A DNA stretch of 5,775 nucleotides, from NCBI GenBank assembly GCA_034926235.1, contig JAYFRE010000029.1, positions 1 through 5,775 on the forward strand. Reading direction: 5' to 3'. Below the pieces are notes generated by a model that did no database searches, had not been told where the DNA came from, and saw only the letters and a program-made list of their open reading frames with translations. The position numbers and the translations under genes are program-made. Positions 1-4,725 of this stretch are shown piece by piece; within the stretch, counting starts at the first letter, position 1; each line of letters begins with the position of its first letter. The DNA comes from JAYFRE01 sp034926235 (GTDB taxonomy: Bacteria; Pseudomonadota; Alphaproteobacteria; Rhodospirillales; Magnetospirillaceae).

Positions 1-1
1 G

Positions 2-46
2 CGCGATTACTTCCTGGGTTGGCAGAAAGGGCTGCTGAGATGGTAG
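2..46 (+). CDS. C-terminal end of a probable ABC transporter permease (partial)
   Basis: Only the last 14 codons are in the window. They read RDYFLGWQKGLLRW and end at TAG 44-46. A short aromatic and basic tail of this kind is common after the last membrane helix of TauC/SsuC-type permeases. The stop overlaps the likely ATG (40-42) of the following ABC ATPase by a few bases, the usual arrangement for a permease-ATPase pair. The identification rests on position and tail character, because no transmembrane segment or EAA loop is visible. It could be any gene that ends here. Confidence 0.5.
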   Translation, partial: RDYFLGWQKGLLRW

Positions 47-831
47 CCGCCGCCGTGACGACCGCTCCGGCGGTCACGGGCATGAGGCTTGATATCGCCG
101 ATATCAGCCATGCCTTCACCTTGAAGGACGAACCGCTGCCGGTTCTGGAAAACGTCTCCTTTTCGGTCGAACCGGGAGAATTCATCGCCATCCTGGGACC
201 TTCGGGGTGCGGCAAATCAACCCTTTTGCGGCTGATCGCCGGCCTGGAACCGCCCGTTAAGGGCGGCGCTCTGGCCGACGGGGAACGCATCGCCGGGCCC
301 CATCCTTCGCGGGTGGTGGTCTTTCAGGACCCGACCCTGTTTCCCTGGCGAACGGTGCGGGACAATGTGGCGCTGGGGCTGGAAGCGCAAGGGCTTCTGA
401 AAGCCCGCGGCGCACGCATCGATCAAGCGCTGCGTCTGGTCGGTCTACAGGATTTCGGCGATGTCTATCCGCACCAATTGTCGGGCGGCATGGCCCAGCG
501 GGCGGCCCTGGCGCGGGCCCTGGTCAATGATCCGCGCCTGTTGATCCTGGACGAACCTTTGGGCAAGCTCGATTCGCTGACCCGCATCGCCATGCAGGGC
601 GAAATCCTCGATCTATGGCAGCGGGCAGGGTTCACGGCGCTTCTGGTCACGCATGATGTCGAAGAAGCGCTGGTGCTTGCTACCCGTGTGATCGTCATGA
701 GTGAACGCCCGGCGCGAATCAAGGCCGATATCCAGGTGGAGCGGGATTACCCGCGCCATCGCGGAGACGCCTATCTGGCCGATCTGCGCCGTCATCTTCT
801 TGAACTTCTGGGACTGGCCGAAACCTGGTGA
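40..831 (+). CDS. ABC transporter ATP-binding protein, NitT/TauT/SsuB type
   Basis: This is the cytoplasmic ATPase of an ABC importer, 263 aa from ATG 40. All nucleotide-binding motifs are present in order: Walker A GPSGCGKST (about residues 53-61), Q-loop VFQD (Q96), signature LSGGMAQR (about 147-154), Walker B LLILDEP (about 167-173), a D-loop reading GKLD rather than the common GALD, and the switch histidine in VTHD (H205). The segment FQDPTLFPWRTVRDNV is typical of the nitrate/taurine/sulfonate/thiamine-precursor ATPase group. ATG 40 is preferred because AAAGGG (26-31) lies 8 bases upstream and the start overlaps the permease stop. TTG 19 would add 7 residues, and ATG 82 lacks a clear ribosome site. 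The substrate cannot be read from an ATPase; the permease and binding protein would be upstream. Family call is sure, substrate unknown. Confidence 0.93.
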   Translation: MVAAAVTTAPAVTGMRLDIADISHAFTLKDEPLPVLENVSFSVEPGEFIAILGPSGCGKSTLLRLIAGLEPPVKGGALADGERIAGPHPSRVVVFQDPTLFPWRTVRDNVALGLEAQGLLKARGARIDQALRLVGLQDFGDVYPHQLSGGMAQRAALARALVNDPRLLILDEPLGKLDSLTRIAMQGEILDLWQRAGFTALLVTHDVEEALVLATRVIVMSERPARIKADIQVERDYPRHRGDAYLADLRRHLLELLGLAETW

Positions 832-879
832 TCCCAGGCCGGTCCGATCCTTATGTCCGATCTGGAGAATGGGTGAATC

Positions 880-1671
880 ATGACCACAAAAGCAGAAAAA
901 CAAGGTGTGCTGCGGAGCGATGACGACGGCGTGGCGACATTGACGCTGAATCGTCCGGACATCCGTAACGCTCTGTCCTACGCCCTGATGGGAGAATTGA
1001 CGGATGCGTTCAAGGCGGTCGAGGCCGATTCCTCGGTCAGGGTCGTAGTGCTGGCGGCGACAGGACCGGCCTTTTGCGCCGGCCACGATCTGAAAGAAGT
1101 CCGTTCGGATGCGAAAGAGGAGGTCTACCGCGCTTTGTTCGAGCGGTGCGCCACCCTGATGAAGACCATCGTTCGGCTGAAAAAGCCCGTCATCGCCAAG
1201 GTTCATGCCATGGCCACGGCGGCGGGGTGCCAATTGGTGGCGAGCTGCGATCTGGCCGTGGCCTCTGAAACGGCCAAATTTGCGACGCCTGGGGTCAATA
1301 TCGGCCTGTTCTGCTCGACGCCGATGGTGGCGTTGTCGCGTTCGGTCGGCAACAAGGCGGCGATGGAGATGCTGCTGACCGGCATTCCATCCTCGGCCGA
1401 AGACGCCTTGCGTTTCGGGCTAGTCAACCGGGTGGTGCCGCCCGATGCGCTGGACGAGGCAGTACGCGGTCTGGCGGCGGGGATCGCCTCCAAATCACCG
1501 CTGACCCTGGCGATCGGCAAGGAAGCCTTCTACCGGCAGAAGGAGCTGAATCTGGACGACGCCTACGCCTATACGTCCGAGGTCATGGTGCGCAATCTTC
1601 TTGCCCATGATGCCGAGGAAGGGATCGACGCCTTCCTGGCCAAGCGCCCGCCGGTCTGGACGGGCTGCTAG
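880..1671 (+). CDS. Enoyl-CoA hydratase/isomerase (crotonase) family protein, ECHDC3-like, without catalytic glutamates
   Basis: A 263-aa protein of normal crotonase length. The CoA-binding and oxyanion-hole segments are intact: FCAGHDLKE (about residues 65-73) and ATAAGCQLVASCD (about 112-124). The segment FATPGVNIGLFCSTP (about 134-148) resembles the ECHDC3-like branch. In mitochondrial enoyl-CoA hydratase the two acid/base residues are Glu144 (GGGCEL) and Glu164 (PEI), 20 residues apart. Here the matching places hold Gln118 and Gly138, also 20 apart, so ordinary hydration of enoyl-CoA is doubtful. The fold probably binds an acyl-CoA and stabilises an enolate, for isomerase, thioesterase-like or another role. 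The gene starts 48 bp after the ABC ATPase in the same direction and probably shares its transcript. GGAG (864-867) and GGGTG (871-875) precede the ATG. Superfamily is certain, reaction unknown. Confidence 0.9.
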   Translation: MTTKAEKQGVLRSDDDGVATLTLNRPDIRNALSYALMGELTDAFKAVEADSSVRVVVLAATGPAFCAGHDLKEVRSDAKEEVYRALFERCATLMKTIVRLKKPVIAKVHAMATAAGCQLVASCDLAVASETAKFATPGVNIGLFCSTPMVALSRSVGNKAAMEMLLTGIPSSAEDALRFGLVNRVVPPDALDEAVRGLAAGIASKSPLTLAIGKEAFYRQKELNLDDAYAYTSEVMVRNLLAHDAEEGIDAFLAKRPPVWTGC

Positions 1672-1676
1672 AAAAG

Positions 1677-2126
1677 TCAGATATCGTAATGCAGGATCGG
1701 GCTGCGCGACCCACCGGAACCGGCCATGTCGCGCAGACTGGTCTCGTCCAGAATCTCGGCGATGGCGGCGCCGGCCTTGCTCATGACGCGCCGGACGCGA
1801 CAGGCGGATTCATCGCCGCAGTCGGTGCAGGGTTTGCGGGCGGTTTCATCCAGACAGGGCAAAAGCGCCAGTGAGCCGTTCAGGATGCGTACGATCTGAC
1901 CAACCGTGATCCGGCTGGCCGGGCGCGCCAGACTGTAACCGCCGCCTTTGCCCTTCTTGCTGTTGATCAGGCCGTGATTCTTCAAATCCAGCAGAATCGT
2001 GTCCAGGAACTTCTTGGGGATATGCTGGGTTTCGGCGATTTCCGCGCCCTGGATGCCGCCGGCGCATTCGCGGTCGGCCAGATAGGTCATGGCCTTGAGG
2101 CCGTATTTTGCTTTCGCCGAGAGCAT
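1677..2126 (-). CDS. Rrf2-family transcriptional regulator with four-cysteine Fe-S type motif
   Basis: A 149-aa DNA-binding regulator of the Rrf2 family (relatives include IscR, NsrR and RirA). The N-terminus MLSAKAKYGLKAMTYLA opens the winged helix. A recognition region IPKKFLDTILLDLKNHGLI (about residues 36-54) and wing KKGKGGGYSLARP (about 57-69) follow. After the dimerisation-helix region there are cysteines at 91, 100, 103 and 109, in a C-x8-C-x2-C-x5-C pattern. Rrf2 proteins often bind a [2Fe-2S] or [4Fe-4S] cluster with cysteines here, so sensing of iron, redox state, NO or cysteine status is likely, but the ligand is inferred. On the minus strand AAGGAATGGA lies upstream of the ATG. 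The stop faces the crotonase stop with 5 bp between them. The divergent DUF2325 gene across the AT-rich spacer is the most obvious target, together with the regulator itself. Confidence 0.93.
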   Translation of the reverse strand: MLSAKAKYGLKAMTYLADRECAGGIQGAEIAETQHIPKKFLDTILLDLKNHGLINSKKGKGGGYSLARPASRITVGQIVRILNGSLALLPCLDETARKPCTDCGDESACRVRRVMSKAGAAIAEILDETSLRDMAGSGGSRSPILHYDI

Positions 2127-2240
2127 GTCGATTCCATTCCTTGGCGCAGGTCGGGGAAAAGGGCGGAAAATCCGGTCCAGCGATGTGTCTTTTGCGCTCT
2201 ATCAAAGGTGGAGCCGTTTGTCCATGACGTTGGATCGTCA

Positions 2241-2300
2241 ATTAAAACAATAATAATATGTATATTAATAATTAACTTTACAATTTTTGTGTATTAAACA
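2241..2300. promoter_or_regulatory. Extremely AT-rich core of the rrf2/DUF2325 divergent promoter region
   Basis: Only 7 of these 60 bases are G or C, in a window of about 60% GC. The tract lies within the 239-bp spacer between two divergent starts. It contains a 20-bp near-perfect palindrome, TAATAATATGTATATTAATA at 2251-2270 (arms match 8 of 9 around GT), and an overlapping dyad TTAAT-A-ATTAA at 2265-2275. Palindromes are easy to find in low-complexity DNA, so these are only candidate operators, for example for the adjacent Rrf2 protein. Easy melting, intrinsic bending, or binding of IHF or H-NS-like proteins are alternatives. The 110 bp between this tract and the rrf2 start showed no convincing minus-strand promoter. 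Confidence 0.6.
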
Positions 2301-2306
2301 TATCCT
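2277..2306 (+). promoter_or_regulatory. Candidate sigma70-type promoter for the DUF2325 gene
   Basis: TTTACA (2277-2282) matches the -35 consensus at 5 of 6 positions. TATCCT (2301-2306) matches the -10 at 4 of 6 positions, with an 18-bp spacer. Transcription would begin near 2313, about 50 bases before the ATG at 2366. The AT-rich setting makes chance matches common, so this is tentative. Confidence 0.35.
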
Positions 2307-2307
2307 G

Positions 2308-2320
2308 ACTCTATGAGAGT
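2308..2320. promoter_or_regulatory. Dyad ACTCT-ATG-AGAGT at the predicted start of transcription
   Basis: A perfect 5-bp inverted repeat with a 3-base centre lies just downstream of the candidate -10 (2301-2306) and covers the predicted start near 2313. It sits outside the AT-only tract, so it is less likely than the dyads there to be a composition artefact. A repressor bound here would block transcription of the DUF2325 gene. The neighbouring Rrf2 protein is the natural candidate, but this 13-bp sequence is not a recognised consensus for it. Confidence 0.35.
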
Positions 2321-2365
2321 TGAACCGATGTGATTCCCGATCACCGAAACCGGTGGACCCCGACC

Positions 2366-2740
2366 ATGAAACACCACAGTGCTGCAAACGCGCCCAGCTC
2401 GTCTCCCGATCTCAAGGGCCGGCGGATTCTGTTCGTCGGCGGGCGTCCGCAGCATGTCTGTCACATCCGCCGCATGGTCGAGGAACTGAATGGGCGTTTC
2501 GCCAGCCATGATGGCGGGGTCGAGGACAGTCTCAGCCGTTTGAGCAGTCTGACCCGGCGCGCCGATCTGGTCTTCTTCCCGGTCGATTGCATCAGCCACG
2601 CCGCCCACGACATGCTCAAAGACGTGTGCCGGCGTTGCGACACGCCGTTTCTGCCCCTTAGAAGCAGCGGTACGGTCGGTTTCGCCCGCGAACTCGACCG
2701 CGTGGCGGGCAAAGGCGAGATCCCGGCGGCAGTCTGCTAG
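2366..2740 (+). CDS. DUF2325 domain-containing protein
   Basis: A small 124-aa cytoplasmic protein whose biochemical function is not established. After a short polar N-terminus, the DUF2325 domain begins with RRILFVGGRPQHVCHIRRMVE (starting about residue 19). HDGGVEDS (about 48-55), DLVFFPVDCISHAAHD (about 67-82) and TPFLPLRSSG (about 93-102) follow. The alternating beta-alpha pattern suggests a Rossmann-like or response-regulator-like fold. Possible metal or redox ligands cluster in C75-x2-H78-x2-H81 and C88-x2-C91, with C32 and a terminal C124. ATG 2366 is chosen because GGTGGA (2352-2357) lies 8 bases upstream. GTG 2330 in the same frame would add 12 residues. It is divergent from the Fe-S-type Rrf2 regulator, which suggests that regulator controls it in an iron, redox or NO response. 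Confidence 0.85.
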   Translation: MKHHSAANAPSSSPDLKGRRILFVGGRPQHVCHIRRMVEELNGRFASHDGGVEDSLSRLSSLTRRADLVFFPVDCISHAAHDMLKDVCRRCDTPFLPLRSSGTVGFARELDRVAGKGEIPAAVC

Positions 2741-2828
2741 AAACAGGCATCCCCCCTGGCGTTTGGTGCGCTGACGCGGCATTCGCAGGAATATTTTCTT
2801 TTTCATGAACCGGCGATGTGCGCTCCTT

Positions 2829-2874
2829 GCCCATAAAGGGCGGAAACCGCCCATCCGGCGGGCGCATTTTGCGC
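2829..2874 (+). repeat. Stacked inverted repeats in the spacer upstream of the ACP operon
   Basis: Four complementary blocks alternate: GCCC (2829-2832), GGGCGG (2838-2843), CCGCCC (2847-2852) and GGGC (2860-2863). The best hairpin is GGGCGG-AAA-CCGCCC (6-bp stem). Pairing of the first with the second block, or the third with the fourth, gives mutually exclusive alternatives. A separate dyad GCGCA-TTT-TGCGC (2862-2874) follows, then a T-rich stretch with interruptions (2878-2894). As RNA this could terminate transcription from the DUF2325 gene. As DNA it lies about 20-80 bp upstream of a predicted sigma-54 promoter and could include activator or IHF sites. The spacer 2741-2991 otherwise shows no convincing gene. 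Confidence 0.5.
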
Positions 2875-2893
2875 AACTTCTTTACTTTCTTTT

Positions 2894-2909
2894 TGGCCCA
2901 ACTCTTGCG
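2894..2909 (+). promoter_or_regulatory. Predicted sigma-54 (RpoN) -24/-12 promoter of the ACP-ligase-LuxE operon
   Basis: TGGCCC at 2894-2899, five spacer bases, then TTGC at 2905-2908 reproduces the RpoN consensus TGGCAC-N5-TTGC with exact GG-to-GC spacing. Only the A of TGGCAC differs, plus G instead of A/T after TTGC. It is preceded by T residues, as at many RpoN promoters. Transcription would start near 2920, giving a leader of about 72 bases before the ACP ATG. It is on the right strand and directly upstream of the operon. If real, the operon needs a bacterial enhancer-binding activator, such as a flagellar, nitrogen or envelope regulator, bound further upstream. Confidence 0.6.
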
Positions 2910-2991
2910 TGCCGCCCATGCCGATGGGTAGGGTGTGACCGTCGTAAGGTGGTCCCCCGGGTCCAGCCTGTTTTTCAAGAAAGAAGAGTTC

Positions 2992-3240
2992 ATGATGCTA
3001 GAGGACGTTCTAAGACGCATTTTTATCAAGGCGCTGGATCTCGATCACGATGCGGATGTCCGGGGGTTGAAATACCGCGCTATCGATAAGTGGGATTCGA
3101 CGGCGCATATGGAACTGATTGCGGCGCTGGAGGAAGAGTTCGACATCACGATCACCAATATCGATGTCATCCGGATCAACTCGTTCGAGGCGGCGGCGAC
3201 GATCCTGAAGACGAAATACGATGTCTGCGCCGAAGCATGA
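2992..3240 (+). CDS. Acyl carrier protein
   Basis: An 82-aa acidic carrier protein of typical ACP length. Helix I is VLRRIFIKALDLD. The phosphopantetheine attachment site is WDSTAHMELI with Ser36 as the modified serine, at the start of helix II, followed by ALEEEFDITI. The WDS-x-x-HM-x-LI form and the variant Thr after Ser (DST rather than DSL) set it apart from fatty-acid-synthase AcpP and suggest a dedicated pathway carrier. The start is ATGATG. ATG 2992 is taken, with ATG 2995 equally possible, since purine-rich AAGAAAGAAGAG (2977-2988) lies just upstream. GTG 2935 is in frame but lacks family-like sequence. It is first of three genes, followed by an adenylating ligase that could load it and a LuxE-like transferase that could act on the acyl group. 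Confidence 0.92.
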   Translation: MMLEDVLRRIFIKALDLDHDADVRGLKYRAIDKWDSTAHMELIAALEEEFDITITNIDVIRINSFEAAATILKTKYDVCAEA

Positions 3241-3298
3241 CCGGAATGGCGGCATGAAAACGGGGCCGATGCCGTCCGGGACGCCGACCCGGCAATGA
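3237..3298 (+). other. Chain of ATGA stop/start overlaps with two mini-ORFs between ACP and ligase
   Basis: The ACP stop TGA (3238-3240) overlaps an ATG at 3237. That frame encodes MTGMAA and stops at TGA 3255-3257, which overlaps an ATG at 3254. The second frame encodes MKTGPMPSGTPTRQ and stops at TGA 3296-3298, which overlaps the ligase ATG at 3295. Three consecutive 4-base ATGA junctions therefore link the two large genes across a 54-bp gap. The ligase start has only a weak, distant GGGA (3278-3281) as a ribosome site. The chain could couple its translation to the ACP by termination-reinitiation. Whether the peptides are made is unknown. Confidence 0.4.
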
Positions 3299-4725
3299 CG
3301 GCGCGGCCGCCCTATTTGACCGCCCTTGCCGAAACCGATCCCGCCCGGCTGGCGCTTTATTGCGAGCGGGACGGTTTCTGGACCGATTACGGAACGTTGG
3401 CGCGCGAGGTCGAAACGGCGTCCCGGACCTTCCGCCATCCGCGCCGGCAACTGGCTTTCCTGTTGTTTTCCAACACACGTTCGGATATCGCCGCCTATCT
3501 TGGCCTGCTCGACGCAGGGCATGTGCCGGCCCTGATCGATCCCCATCTGGACGATGAATTGCTGGAACGGCTGATCGCGGTTTATCGGCCTTCTTTCCTG
3601 TTGGGCAGCCGGGCGGTAAGGGCAAACGAATCCTGGCGGCCTTTGCAGGGGGCTTCGACCTTGTGTTGGTCGGCGCAAGGGGGAGGAGAGGATGGCGACA
3701 TCCATCCCGGTCTCGGCTTGCTCCTGACCACTTCGGGCAGTACCGGCAGCCCGAAGATGGCGCGTCTGTCCACCGCCGCCCTGGCGCATAATTGCGGCGC
3801 GATCATCAAGGCGCTTGGGATCGGTCCGGGTGAGCGCGCCTACCTTCATCTGCCGCTGCATTATTCCTATGGTCTGTCGGTCCTGCATACTCATCTTGCC
3901 GCAGGCGCGTCGGTGGTGCTGACCGAGCGCACGATGATCGAGGCGGAATTCTGGGATCTGGCGCGGGAGCAGGGCTGCACGTCGCTACCGGGCACGCCGC
4001 ATCATTACCGCATGCTGGACCGGTTGGGGCTGGGTGCGCTCGATATGCCCGCGATTAAGGTTCTGACCCAGGCGGGCGGGCGGCTCGATCCGGTTTTAGC
4101 CACCAGGATGCATGCGCTGATGAGCGGGCGTGGCGGGCGTTTTTATGTGATGTACGGCCAGACCGAGGCAGCACCCCGTATCACGACCTTGGACCATGAC
4201 GCTTTCGCCGCTCATCCGGGATCGGTCGGCCGGCCCCTAGCGGACGGGCGGATCGACATCCTTGACACGGAAGGCGGGCTTTTGCCGGCTGGAAAGACCG
4301 GTCAGGTGGTCTATCGCGGTCCCAACGTCATGATGGGGTATGCCGAAACTTTGGACGATCTGGCGCAAGGAGACGTCATGGGCGGAGTTTTGCCGACCGG
4401 CGACCTTGGCCATCTGGATGCGGACGGTTTTTTGTATCTGACCGGCCGCGCCAATCGTTTCGCCAAGATTTCAGGCTTTCGCATCAATCTGGACGAGGTC
4501 GAGGCCCTGGCCGGTCCAAACCGACGCGTCGCCGCGATCGAAAATGCCGGAATCATCCAACTGTTCGCCGAAGGTTTGACTGGGGACGAGAGCAAGGATC
4601 TGCGCCGCACTTTGACTCGCAAGCTGCGTCTGTCTTCCAGTGCGGTGACGGTAACGGTGCTGGACGCGCTGCCGGTCAAGGAGTCGGGCAAGACCGATTA
4701 TGCCCGGCTGAGGGAACAGGCATGA
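3295..4725 (+). CDS. AMP-dependent synthetase/ligase, ANL superfamily (acyl or aminoacyl activation)
   Basis: A complete 476-aa adenylating enzyme. It should activate a carboxylic acid with ATP to an acyl-AMP and transfer it to a thiol, plausibly the phosphopantetheine of the preceding ACP. Visible motifs are the phosphate loop TTSGSTGSPK (residues 145-154), PLHYSYGLSVLHTHL (about 187-201, substrate-pocket side), YGQTEA (287-292), the adenine/ribose motif TGDLG with Asp370, the hinge GRANRFAKISGFRI (384-397) and a C-terminal catalytic lysine in PVKESGKTDYARL (Lys466). All expected catalytic residues are present. No upstream ATG, GTG or TTG exists in frame before the stop at 3238, so the start is firm. 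The ribosome site is weak. The substrate acid is not predictable by eye. The stop overlaps the next ATG (ATGA, 4722-4725), so the genes are coupled. Confidence 0.92.
   Translation: MTARPPYLTALAETDPARLALYCERDGFWTDYGTLAREVETASRTFRHPRRQLAFLLFSNTRSDIAAYLGLLDAGHVPALIDPHLDDELLERLIAVYRPSFLLGSRAVRANESWRPLQGASTLCWSAQGGGEDGDIHPGLGLLLTTSGSTGSPKMARLSTAALAHNCGAIIKALGIGPGERAYLHLPLHYSYGLSVLHTHLAAGASVVLTERTMIEAEFWDLAREQGCTSLPGTPHHYRMLDRLGLGALDMPAIKVLTQAGGRLDPVLATRMHALMSGRGGRFYVMYGQTEAAPRITTLDHDAFAAHPGSVGRPLADGRIDILDTEGGLLPAGKTGQVVYRGPNVMMGYAETLDDLAQGDVMGGVLPTGDLGHLDADGFLYLTGRANRFAKISGFRINLDEVEALAGPNRRVAAIENAGIIQLFAEGLTGDESKDLRRTLTRKLRLSSSAVTVTVLDALPVKESGKTDYARLREQA

Noticed and set aside
613..1233. 206-codon open frame on the minus strand
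   Set aside because: It is antisense to the end of the ABC ATPase and the start of the crotonase gene and has no recognisable motif.
1646..1665. GCCCG...CGGGC hairpin as a terminator between the convergent crotonase and rrf2 genes
   Set aside because: The stem is 5 bp with a 10-base loop, lies inside the coding region, and is not followed by a T run.
2236..2241. TTGACG on the minus strand as a -35 element for rrf2
   Set aside because: No acceptable -10 hexamer follows at 16-18 bp (the sequence there is AACGGC).
2744..2758. CAGG...CCTG hairpin right after the DUF2325 stop as a terminator
   Set aside because: A 4-bp stem with a 7-base loop and no T run is too weak to call.
2935..2991. Upstream in-frame GTG start for the ACP
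   Set aside because: The 19 extra residues do not resemble an ACP N-terminus and there is no good ribosome site; the ATGATG at 2992 gives a normal ACP length.
2805..3089. 94-codon plus-strand frame that could be a leader peptide before the ACP
   Set aside because: It runs through the hairpins, the sigma-54 site and into the ACP gene in another frame; its composition is arginine/proline/cysteine-rich noise.
3010..3894. 294-codon open frame on the minus strand
   Set aside because: It is antisense to the ACP and ligase genes, spans the gap between them, and shows no family-like segment.
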